Position numbers and translations under genes: made by a program. A DNA stretch of 64,000 nucleotides from Draconibacterium sediminis. GTDB taxonomy: Bacteria > Bacteroidota > Bacteroidia > Bacteroidales > Prolixibacteraceae. The notes beneath the pieces were generated by a model that saw nothing but the letters and a program-made list of their open reading frames with translations, made no database searches and had not been told where the DNA came from. Of this stretch, positions 37,904-45,798 are shown piece after piece; the first letter of the stretch is position 1; the number at the start of each line of letters is the position of its first letter. The stretch covers positions 62,001 to 126,000 of the forward strand of contig NZ_JRHC01000004.1 in the NCBI RefSeq assembly GCF_000949475.1, read 5' to 3'.

Positions 37904-39388
37904 TTAATAGCCATCTGTTTGTGTTAATTCCGAATCATTTGCAAGCATACTCTCCGAAATTGAGTAGTAAATCTTATAAGCTTCGGAAGCATCAATAGAA
38001 GCTACTTCGTCAAAAACGTAAGATTCTCCGGCTCTAACCAGATCCCACCATCTTTTACCTTCACCAATGAACTCTTTATAGCGTTCATCAAGAATGGCTT
38101 GTGCATTTTGATCTTGGGAACCACTCGTAAATTCATGTCCTGAGAAGTTATCTCCATAGGCACGGGATCTTACGGCATTTATTTCTTCTGTAGGATCTTC
38201 TCCAAGATTATTCTTGGCTTCAGCAAGTAAAAGCAGTACATCGGCATAGCGATATAGTGGCACGTTGTTGTAGCTCCAGCGCGTACCGTCATCTCCAACG
38301 ACCCCTAGAAATTTATTTAATATCGCTCCCTGATAATTCGGATTGCTTGCCTCGAATGGAATATGGTTGTTTCCATCGTCGTAAATACGTATAAATGTGC
38401 TACGTCGCTGATCCTCCGGATCATCTAATAGAAGCAAGGTTTTTTCAGATGCGCCATAACGGCTTAATCCATTCACTACAAAGTCACTCATTGAGTTTCC
38501 TTCTTCATCAAACAAGCTTACCAGGTCTACTGCACGAGTAGTAAACAAACTTCCGTAAAAGTTTCCTGCCTGATCCTTCTGATAGTCAATAGTAAAAATA
38601 AACTCAGAGTTGTTTTCGTTACCTTGTCCCCAAAGGTTACTGTAGTCGACAAGGTTAAAACCATCAATTTGCTGAAGGGCTGCTTTGGCTTCTGTAAAAT
38701 CACTGTTACCTCCACCAAGAACTTTGCCTGACCAGATATAAGCATCGCCTTTAAGCGCCAATGTTGCTGCTTTCGACCAGTATGTTTGTTTTCCCAACCA
38801 TAAGCTGTTATCGCTACCAAAGTATTCCAGTGATCTTTCTATATCGCTTTTAATTTGTTGCATAACCTCTGTTTTTGGCGAGCGTGGTTTTTTCAATGCC
38901 AAAAGGTCAACCTCCAAAAGCGGTTCTGTGTTTATCGGTACGTCACCCCAGGCTTTCACCATGGTATAATAGATCTGAGCACGTAATCCATAGGCTTGTC
39001 CCAGCATATGGTTTAGCTCTGCTTCATTACTAAATTCCACATCCGGTGCACTTTTTATAAAGTCGTTGATGTAATGCAACAAACCATAAAAGTTTGCCCA
39101 ATTGCCAAAATAAACCAGTGTAGAACTGATGTTGTTAGCCATCAGGTCCACATCATTTGGCGAGTTGGCAAAGGTATTCCCTCCCCAAATATCAGAGCGA
39201 ACCTCCCCCATTTGCCATTGCGTGAAGGTATAGTTCCGGTAATTGGCATAGATTCCTACATGAGCAGCTTTTACTGCTTCTTCTGTATCCCAAAATCCGT
39301 TGTAAGTTAAATCACTCTCCGGTTTCATGTCCAGGTCGCAGGACATCAGGAATACAATTGATATAAATAATAGAATATATTTCTTCAT
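37904..39388 (-). CDS. SusD-like sialic acid-glycan binding lipoprotein (PUL 3)
   Basis: The 494-residue RagB/SusD lipoprotein has Cys17 in FLMSC. Family helices include LGQAYGLRAQIYYTMVKAWGDVPI, YADVLLLLAEAKNNLGED and LDERYKEFIGEGKRWWDLVRAG. It is the counterpart of NanU of the Tannerella/Bacteroides sialic acid loci, which binds free or bound sialic acid at the surface. The equivalence is inferred from the operon. The gap to susC is 12 bases. Confidence 0.93.
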   Translation of the reverse strand: MKKYILLFISIVFLMSCDLDMKPESDLTYNGFWDTEEAVKAAHVGIYANYRNYTFTQWQMGEVRSDIWGGNTFANSPNDVDLMANNISSTLVYFGNWANFYGLLHYINDFIKSAPDVEFSNEAELNHMLGQAYGLRAQIYYTMVKAWGDVPINTEPLLEVDLLALKKPRSPKTEVMQQIKSDIERSLEYFGSDNSLWLGKQTYWSKAATLALKGDAYIWSGKVLGGGNSDFTEAKAALQQIDGFNLVDYSNLWGQGNENNSEFIFTIDYQKDQAGNFYGSLFTTRAVDLVSLFDEEGNSMSDFVVNGLSRYGASEKTLLLLDDPEDQRRSTFIRIYDDGNNHIPFEASNPNYQGAILNKFLGVVGDDGTRWSYNNVPLYRYADVLLLLAEAKNNLGEDPTEEINAVRSRAYGDNFSGHEFTSGSQDQNAQAILDERYKEFIGEGKRWWDLVRAGESYVFDEVASIDASEAYKIYYSISESMLANDSELTQTDGY

Positions 39389-39400
39389 GATTGAAATTTC

Positions 39401-42400
39401 TTAAAATGTTACATTTAGACCAAGCGTATAAGTTCGTGGAAGAGGGAATCTTCCGGTATCAAGGCCAGACGATGATTCTTCGGGAGAACTGCCTGAGAAT
39501 CCATTAAAGTAGGCTAAATTCGAGCCACTCAGATATAGTCTGACATTTTGAAAAACATTGTTTGCAATTTTTCCGTCAAGATCATAGCTAAGCGTTACTT
39601 CGCGTAATGCCAGGTAATCGCCTTTTTCCCACATGCGAGAGCTGCTGCTGGTCATTGAACCCTGGTCACCTCCTGCTGCCATGTGATTTCTTTGGCGGTC
39701 AACCAACGTAAAAACAGGCACATTTGAAGTTGGGTTTTCCGGAGTCCAGGAATCCGCAATTTCTGCCGGTCCGTTTTGGTTACCCTGGGTTTGTGCAATT
39801 CCTTTTACCCTACGGCCATTGATAATGTAATGTCCGATGGCAAAGTCTGATTTCATGAATAAGCTAAAATTCTTATAATTCAACTCAGTTGTTAAACCAC
39901 CGGTAAAATCAGGTGTTCTGCGTCCGATAACAACGCGGTCGAGATAGTTGATTACATTATCGCCATTTAAATCTTTCCAACGCGTATCACCCAGGAACCT
40001 AACATCTTTTTTAGTTGCAAATTCAACTATTCTACCGGCATCTGCATCAATATCTGCCTGAGTCTGGTATACGCCATCAAAAACATAAGCTGTAATTACA
40101 TCCAAACCAACTCTTTCGCCTTCCTGTAAGCCTCCAACATATTTTGTGTCTCCGGTTTTCGGATCATAAATCTCAGTACCGCCCTGGCGATTGTTTTCAA
40201 CGCCATTCTCAGGCAGTGATTTTGCATAGTTTTTTACCGAATAATAAGTCAGGCCAACATTCCATTTGAAGTCGTTAGTTTTAATAACATCTGCGTTTAC
40301 CTGCAACTCTAATCCTTTGTTCTGAAGCGTACCGTTGTTAGTTGTAATTGATGAGAAACCTGTCCATAAGGGCAAAGTAAGTCCGGCCAGTTTGTCTTTA
40401 ACATCGCGAATGAAGTAGTCTGCGATTAAAGTTACACGATCGTTATAGAATCCAACATCAACACCCATATTGAAGGTTGTTGAACGTTCCCACTTCAAAT
40501 CGAGCAAAGGCAATTGTGTGTTGGCATAACCTGATTGAGTATCGTAAACAGCTGTTTTTGCATAAGTTCCGAATACCCCAAAATTGCTTAAAACGTCGAT
40601 ATTTCCGTTAACACCGTAGCTTAAACGAGGTTTAATTTTGCTAACCACATTTTTAACTTTTGATGTAGCAAAGAAGTCTTCGTTATGAATGTTCCATCCT
40701 GCTGACACGCCCGGGAAAAAATCATATTTGTTATTCCCTAAACGAGACGTTCCATCATGCCGGAAAGTAAAACCAAGTAAGTATTTGTAATCAAAATCGT
40801 AGTTTACCTGGCCAAAAACGGAAGCAATTTCGTATCCGGTTTTGTACGAATAAGGTACACCACTTGCTTCTGAACCAACATTCATGGTGTAAATAAGATC
40901 AGTTGGCGAAAGACGAGTAGCCGCATTAAATGTAAAATAGTTCTCTTTGAAATATTCAGTACCAACAAGAGCACTCACATTGTGTTGGTTAAACGATTTT
41001 TTGTAATTCAACATTGCTGTTACCTGGTCGCGCAAAGTACGGGTGTGCGAGGCCGATGCCTGTCTTTCTGTTCGCAAACTACCCGAACTCAGATAAGCTT
41101 TATTAAAAGATTCGTTTGAATTATTTACCGAGAAATGACTTCCGCGAACCGTTAAATTAAAATCGTTCAGAAATTTGTAATCAAACTGAACTGATCCGGT
41201 AAGTCTTTCTTCCAGGTTATTTCTGATGAACTTATCCTGGTAATACAATGGGTTACCAAATCCCAAATATGTTCCGGGTTGGTATTCTGATGATAAACTT
41301 CCGTCAGGATTGTTGTTATAAATTCTGGAAGTTGGAGCCAATCCTGCAGTACGCTGGAACAGGTTATAATCGCTGTCGTAAGGAAGATCTCTTTTTGAAT
41401 GCGAATAGATCAAATTTGATGAGACCTTCAGGTTATCTGTGATTTTGTATGAAGCATTAAAAGTTCCGGAAACTCTTTCGAAAGAGGATCCAAAAACCAA
41501 ACCATTATCATCCATGTAACCGAGTCCCAGATAATAGGTCCCTCTATCGTTACCACCATCAAATGACAAACTGTAATCCTGCGAATAGCTATCCTGATAG
41601 AATAATTCATTCATCTGGTTATCCATAAAAATCAGTTGAGTTCCCGGATTAACAGGATCTTCAATGGATTGCCATCCTTCATAATTTAATAGATACCTGT
41701 TTTCATCGGTAAGTACCATTGTGGTGTAAATGGAATTCGTGGTATTATTACCCGTTGCTGCAGCATGACCACCGGTTAAGAACACATCTAACCAGTTGTA
41801 CCCCATCACTTCCTGTGCAGCACGAACACCCAGACGATTGAACTTCACGTAATCGGCTGCATTCAAATATTCCATTGGATCTTCACGACGTTGATTTGAA
41901 GTGAATTTTGCCCTGAAGTTGATATTCGATTTTCCAACTTTACCTTTTTTAGTGGTTACCAAAATTACGCCGTTTGCGGCACGCGCTCCATAAATTGCTG
42001 TTGAAGCAGCATCTTTAAGTACCTCCATCGATTCAATATCGTCGGAGTTTAATGCATAAAAAGATCCGGGTACACCATCAATTAAGATTAGAGGGCTTCC
42101 GGTACCTTCGAAACTTGTACCTCCCCGAACTACCAGACTTGGAGTAGAACCCGGTTGCCCTGTTGTTTGGGTAACCTTTAAACCTGCAATTGTACCTTGA
42201 AGTGCAGTAGCAGCATTTGAGCGAGGAACACTTTCCAACACTTTTGTGTCGAGCTTTGCAATTGATGTAGTCATCTCTGCACGGGATTGAGTGGTATATC
42301 CTGTTACAACAACTTCATCAAGTGCTGTCGTTTCAGTTTCCATAACTACATTCAAAAATTGTGACCCTGAAGTTTGGATTCTTTGTGATTTAAATCCAAT

Positions 42401-42637
42401 CATCGAGAACATCAATTCTGTTTCCGGAGAAGAGATATCAATGCTAAACTCTCCGTCCATGTTAGTAATTGTTCCTGTTGTTGTACCAACAATAACAACA
42501 TTAACTCCGGGTAGAGGTAAATTTTGAGAATCATCTACAACCTTTCCCCGGATTTCAACCTGTGCCATGCTGTTTACAACTCCTACAAACAGAAAGAGTA
42601 GTAAAAGAATGGATTTTTTAGTTAGAACATTTTTCAT
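39401..42637 (-). CDS. SusC-like TonB-dependent transporter, NanO-type (PUL 3)
   Basis: An in-frame ATG exists at 42679, but it lies across the promoter and operator; the ATG at 42637 gives a proper signal peptide (MKNVLTKKSILLLLFLFVGV, ending SMAQ) and 1078 residues. A carboxypeptidase-regulatory-like domain (NLPLPGVNVVIVGTTTGT), a TonB box/plug (LDEVVVTGYTTQSRAEMTTS, AIYGARAANGVILVTTKKG) and a barrel ending NVTF follow. It is the first gene of the sialic acid operon and probably imports sialic acid or sialylated oligosaccharides, like NanO. No STN domain is present, in line with control by a GntR repressor. Confidence 0.94.
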   Translation of the reverse strand: MKNVLTKKSILLLLFLFVGVVNSMAQVEIRGKVVDDSQNLPLPGVNVVIVGTTTGTITNMDGEFSIDISSPETELMFSMIGFKSQRIQTSGSQFLNVVMETETTALDEVVVTGYTTQSRAEMTTSIAKLDTKVLESVPRSNAATALQGTIAGLKVTQTTGQPGSTPSLVVRGGTSFEGTGSPLILIDGVPGSFYALNSDDIESMEVLKDAASTAIYGARAANGVILVTTKKGKVGKSNINFRAKFTSNQRREDPMEYLNAADYVKFNRLGVRAAQEVMGYNWLDVFLTGGHAAATGNNTTNSIYTTMVLTDENRYLLNYEGWQSIEDPVNPGTQLIFMDNQMNELFYQDSYSQDYSLSFDGGNDRGTYYLGLGYMDDNGLVFGSSFERVSGTFNASYKITDNLKVSSNLIYSHSKRDLPYDSDYNLFQRTAGLAPTSRIYNNNPDGSLSSEYQPGTYLGFGNPLYYQDKFIRNNLEERLTGSVQFDYKFLNDFNLTVRGSHFSVNNSNESFNKAYLSSGSLRTERQASASHTRTLRDQVTAMLNYKKSFNQHNVSALVGTEYFKENYFTFNAATRLSPTDLIYTMNVGSEASGVPYSYKTGYEIASVFGQVNYDFDYKYLLGFTFRHDGTSRLGNNKYDFFPGVSAGWNIHNEDFFATSKVKNVVSKIKPRLSYGVNGNIDVLSNFGVFGTYAKTAVYDTQSGYANTQLPLLDLKWERSTTFNMGVDVGFYNDRVTLIADYFIRDVKDKLAGLTLPLWTGFSSITTNNGTLQNKGLELQVNADVIKTNDFKWNVGLTYYSVKNYAKSLPENGVENNRQGGTEIYDPKTGDTKYVGGLQEGERVGLDVITAYVFDGVYQTQADIDADAGRIVEFATKKDVRFLGDTRWKDLNGDNVINYLDRVVIGRRTPDFTGGLTTELNYKNFSLFMKSDFAIGHYIINGRRVKGIAQTQGNQNGPAEIADSWTPENPTSNVPVFTLVDRQRNHMAAGGDQGSMTSSSSRMWEKGDYLALREVTLSYDLDGKIANNVFQNVRLYLSGSNLAYFNGFSGSSPEESSSGLDTGRFPLPRTYTLGLNVTF

Positions 42638-42659
42638 AAATTTGATTTTAATTATTGCT

Positions 42660-42674
42660 TTATGTATGACATAA
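42660..42674. promoter_or_regulatory. FadR-family operator candidate (TTATGT-ATG-ACATAA)
   Basis: A perfect inverted repeat with 6-base arms and a 3-base centre fits the FadR-subfamily consensus TnGTnnnACnA. It lies in the gap between the divergent SusC and GntR genes, directly after the predicted -7 box of the sialic acid operon, where bound repressor would block initiation. The GntR gene next to it encodes the likely binder. Confidence 0.65.
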
Positions 42675-42680
42675 TGCATG

Positions 42681-42710
42681 CAAATATAGAGATTAGTTTT
42701 TTATTTCAAA
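42681..42710 (-). promoter_or_regulatory. Bacteroides-type promoter of the sialic acid operon
   Basis: On the minus strand TTTG (42710-42707) is followed after 18 bases by TATATTTG (42688-42681), a full match to the -7 element TAnnTTTG. Predicted start of transcription is near 42674, within the operator palindrome, about 37 bases before the SusC ATG at 42637. Confidence 0.6.
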
Positions 42711-42723
42711 ATGATTTTTAAAA

Positions 42724-42752
42724 TTTGTATGTTTTTAAAATTGATATCTTTA
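42724..42752 (+). promoter_or_regulatory. Possible promoter of the GntR gene
   Basis: TTTG at 42724-42727 and TATCTTTA at 42745-42752 are 17 bases apart; the -7 element lacks only the final G. The gene start is at 42760, so the leader would be almost absent. Confidence 0.35.
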
Positions 42753-42759
42753 TCGCATC

Positions 42760-43467
42760 ATGACAGATCAAAATTTGATAAATCAAATACCATTAATCGA
42801 TACCAGTAGTTTAGTCGACAAGGTTGAAATGCAATTGCTGGAGATCTTTATTACTAAAGGATTGAAGACCGGAGATAAGATTCCGAAGGAACTTGAATTA
42901 GCCAGTGCAATGGGGGTTAGCCGTACAGTAATTCGGGAGTCGTTAACCCGGTTGAAAGCCATGGGACTAGTGGATTCGATTAAGCATAAGGGGACAATTT
43001 TAACAAGCCCCAATCTTGCACAGATTCTTCAAAAATCGATGATTCCGAAAGTTTTGGATGATGAAACACTAAAAAATATTTTTGAGATTAGACTGATTCT
43101 TGAGATTGGAATGGCAGATTCGATTTTCAAAAATATCACCGAAGCTGATATATTGGAACTGGAACAAATAACAAACTCCGAGCCTGAGTCAACAGGCGAT
43201 GTATTATTTGATATCGATCATGAGATCATGTTTCACGGAAAGCTCTATGAAATAACCAACAATTATACTTTGAAGAGTTTTCAGACAATTTTATTGCCGG
43301 TATTTAATTTTGTATATGATAGTGGTTTAATAAATCGGCCGATAAAAAAGAAAAAACATGTTTCGCATAAGGAGTTGGTTGAAATACTAAAAAACGGGAA
43401 TCCTAAAAAATTCAGGGAGGGTATGCGAAAGCATTTGGATAATCACTTTAACAGATTGTTTGAATAG
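42760..43467 (+). CDS. GntR/FadR-family transcriptional regulator of the sialic acid operon
   Basis: The 235-residue DNA-binding protein has an N-terminal winged helix (about 25-90: GDKIPKELELASAMGVSRTVIRESLTRL, given here in two parts: GDKIPKELELASAMG and VSRTVIRESLTRLKAMG). The all-helical FCD effector domain (about 100-235) has metal/ligand residues in DIDHEIMFHGKLYEITNN, SHKELVEIL and MRKHLDNHF. GntR regulators of this branch repress sugar-acid genes until an effector binds. It is transcribed away from the sialic acid operon with a FadR-type palindrome in between, so it probably represses that operon with Neu5Ac or ManNAc as inducer. The inducer is an inference. Confidence 0.88.
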   Translation: MTDQNLINQIPLIDTSSLVDKVEMQLLEIFITKGLKTGDKIPKELELASAMGVSRTVIRESLTRLKAMGLVDSIKHKGTILTSPNLAQILQKSMIPKVLDDETLKNIFEIRLILEIGMADSIFKNITEADILELEQITNSEPESTGDVLFDIDHEIMFHGKLYEITNNYTLKSFQTILLPVFNFVYDSGLINRPIKKKKHVSHKELVEILKNGNPKKFREGMRKHLDNHFNRLFE

Positions 43468-43883
43468 GTAGTATTATAGAAAATGATTCGTTTGGAGTCA
43501 TCGAAAATTTAGATTTATTCTCCATATAACGTTTGATGGTTAAAGAGTTGCATCGGGAATAATTGAACTGAAAATGCAAAATACTCTGCTGTTGTTTGAG
43601 AATTCAAAGATACAGTCAAATATAAAATCACTATTTACAAGATCTTTACCACTCCATGTGCAGTCAGGAAACTTCCCAATTTTAACAAGTTGAAGTTTTA
43701 ATGATTTCAGATTACAAATTCATTATAACAAGGCTCTTCTTTCCTGATAATTGACCTACTAATAACATCCTTCACAACAGAATTGATCCCAACGAAACAT
43801 GTCTTTTGGAGGAGTTAAGAGAAGGCTTTGAAATTCACTTTTTTATATAACATTAAATTCATATTTTGCGTGTGCCTAAATGA
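43468..43883. other. Intergenic stretch, nothing recognised
   Basis: I see no gene, clear hairpin or well-spaced promoter in these 416 bases. The segment before 43884 should hold the sigma-factor promoter, but the only -7-like sequence (TATTTTG near 43861) is one base short of the consensus. Confidence 0.4.
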
Positions 43884-44468
43884 ATGAAAACTAATAAAAC
43901 CAATACTGAACTGTTGTTGCGACTTAAACAGGACGATAAAGTTGCATTCTATAATCTTTATGAACGTTATAGTAAACGCTTGTACAGTTTTGTTTTCCGT
44001 TTTATAAAACAAGAGTCGGATACTGAAGAAATCGTTCAGGAAGTCTTTGTTAAAATATGGGAAAAAAGGAGAACAATTGATGCCTATTCATCATTTGAAT
44101 CCTTCTTGTTTACTATCGCTTATAATTCAACAATCAGTTTATTCCGAAAGCGTATAAATGAAAAAAAGTACCTCGAACATCTTTTTGCTGTACAAAAGGA
44201 GCAAAAGAAACCGGAATTGATTGATGAAATTCAGTTTAACGATTTGACAGAGCAGATTGGCTGTTTAATTGAAGGTTTGACCCCGCGACAAAAAGAGATC
44301 TATCGGTTAAGTCGTGAATCAGGATTGACGTACCAGGAGATTGGTGAAAAATTAAATATATCGGCTACTACAGTAAAAAAACATATGGCAAACACATTGT
44401 CATATTTGAAAACGAATATGCAAAACAACATGTTTGCAGCCCTCCTGTTTATGCACCTTTTTTTATAA
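43884..44468 (+). CDS. ECF RNA polymerase sigma factor (PUL 4)
   Basis: The 194-residue sigma-70 protein has region 2 (about 15-85: FYNLYERYSKRLYSFVFRFI, DTEEIVQEVFVKIWE) and region 4 (about 125-180: LTPRQKEIYRLSRESGLTYQ, then EIGEKLNISATTVKKHM). This is the Bacteroidota ECF type that pairs with FecR-like anti-sigma factors and STN-containing SusC transporters. The next gene is such an anti-sigma factor and the SusC after it has an STN domain, so the trans-envelope signalling chain is complete. It ends in a hydrophobic tail (FAALLFMHLFL). Confidence 0.93.
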   Translation: MKTNKTNTELLLRLKQDDKVAFYNLYERYSKRLYSFVFRFIKQESDTEEIVQEVFVKIWEKRRTIDAYSSFESFLFTIAYNSTISLFRKRINEKKYLEHLFAVQKEQKKPELIDEIQFNDLTEQIGCLIEGLTPRQKEIYRLSRESGLTYQEIGEKLNISATTVKKHMANTLSYLKTNMQNNMFAALLFMHLFL

Positions 44469-44593
44469 TTCTTTTGCCAAAGCATACTCCCTTCCACAAG
44501 TTTAAACGTATTACATAGTAAACAAGCATAAAATGGTTGTTCAGTAAATATCTACTTGTTGAATAAAAGAAAGAGTTTTAGCAATTGAAAAAG

Positions 44594-45649
44594 ATGAATA
44601 AAGAGCTAATAGTTAAATATTTAAATAATCAATGTTCTCCTGCTGAATTGGAAGAAGTAATCCGTTGGGTGAAAAATAAGCAATGGAGTGAAGATGCAAA
44701 AGATGAGGTTATCGAGTGTTGGAAATCTGCATGTGATAATGTTGAGATTGATGATCAAAGAATAGATTCAATATTTGATAATATTCTAAATGAGATTGAA
44801 ACGGATAACACAAGATATTTGCAAACACACAACGAAAAGTGGAATTATTCAAAGGTTATTAGATTGATTTCCAGGGTTGCAGTGATTCTGTTGATTCCGG
44901 TTCTATTACTTTTTTCTTACACCATTTCTGTGCGAAACAAAATAGCACAAAATAGTTTTCAGAATTTAACTGATTCTTTGGAAGTGATAGCACCCCTGGG
45001 ATCAAGGACAGTTGTTCAGCTTTCTGATAGTACCGTAATACATTTAAATTCGGGAAGTAAGATTAAATACCCACAGATTTTTAATGGTGATAGCAGAGAG
45101 GTTACTTTAACCGGTGAAGCCTTTTTCGAAGTAACGCATAAAAAAGATATGCCTTTCATTGTAAAAACGGAGTTTTTAAACGTGGCTGTTCTGGGAACAT
45201 CCTTTAATGTATCAGCGTATACCAACCAAAATATTATTGAGACAACATTAGTAAAAGGCAAAGTGCGAATTGAAAATGCTAAAACCAATGAGGAATTAGG
45301 TGTCATGATTCCCGGACAACATACCAACTTTAATATAAGTGATGGCACAATAAAAACCTCAACAGGTGAAGTAGATAAGTTTATTGCCTGGATTGATGGA
45401 GTAATAATATTTGAGGAAACACCTATAATAGAAGTAGCTGATAAATTGAGCCGAATGTTTAACGTGGAGATAGTCGTGAAAGAATCGATTATGGATTACA
45501 ATTATACGGTAACCTTAATTGATGAGCCTCTTTATCAGATTCTGGACTTAATGACACTTGCCAGCCCTATTAAATATTCCATTCTGAAAAGAGAGAAAAA
45601 TCCGGATGGAACTTATTCAAAACAAAGGATAATATTAGATAAGAAATAA
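44594..45649 (+). CDS. FecR-family anti-sigma factor
   Basis: A TTG start at 44585 is possible, but the ATG at 44594 is preferred (351 residues). The cytosolic N-terminal part binds sigma (KYLNNQCSPAELEEVIRWVK), one membrane segment lies near 95-115 (VAVILLIPVLLLFSYTI), and the periplasmic FecR domain shows VIAPLGSRTVVQLSDSTVIHLN and LTGEAFFEVTHKKDMPFIVK. The C-terminal DUF4974 segment has VADKLSRMFNVEIVV. It holds the sigma factor until the STN domain of the SusC at 45799 signals substrate. Confidence 0.93.
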   Translation: MNKELIVKYLNNQCSPAELEEVIRWVKNKQWSEDAKDEVIECWKSACDNVEIDDQRIDSIFDNILNEIETDNTRYLQTHNEKWNYSKVIRLISRVAVILLIPVLLLFSYTISVRNKIAQNSFQNLTDSLEVIAPLGSRTVVQLSDSTVIHLNSGSKIKYPQIFNGDSREVTLTGEAFFEVTHKKDMPFIVKTEFLNVAVLGTSFNVSAYTNQNIIETTLVKGKVRIENAKTNEELGVMIPGQHTNFNISDGTIKTSTGEVDKFIAWIDGVIIFEETPIIEVADKLSRMFNVEIVVKESIMDYNYTVTLIDEPLYQILDLMTLASPIKYSILKREKNPDGTYSKQRIILDKK

Positions 45650-45707
45650 TAACTAATTAAATCTAACTAAAAGAACATTTTGCCTATGGAAAACCTAAAT
45701 TAAAAAA

Positions 45708-45735
45708 ACAGGGAAATGCGCCAACACTTCCCTGT
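45708..45735. promoter_or_regulatory. Leader hairpin 1 before the STN-SusC gene
   Basis: ACAGGGAA pairs perfectly with TTCCCTGT around a 12-base loop. It has no T run after it on the plus strand. It lies 59 bases after the anti-sigma stop and about 60 before susC. Confidence 0.5.
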
Positions 45736-45750
45736 CGAGATTAAATTTTA

Positions 45751-45772
45751 ACCCTATATGACGGTATAGGGT
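45751..45772. promoter_or_regulatory. Leader hairpin 2 before the STN-SusC gene
   Basis: ACCCTATA pairs perfectly with TATAGGGT around TGACGG. It ends 26 bases before the susC ATG. It could be an operator or an mRNA leader element. Confidence 0.5.
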
Positions 45773-45798
45773 AGTTACAAACTAATCAACGCAAATTT

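Noticed and set aside
42638-42679. Upstream ATG of the sialic acid SusC
   Set aside because: It overlaps the operator and the predicted transcription start, and the signal peptide begins at 42637.
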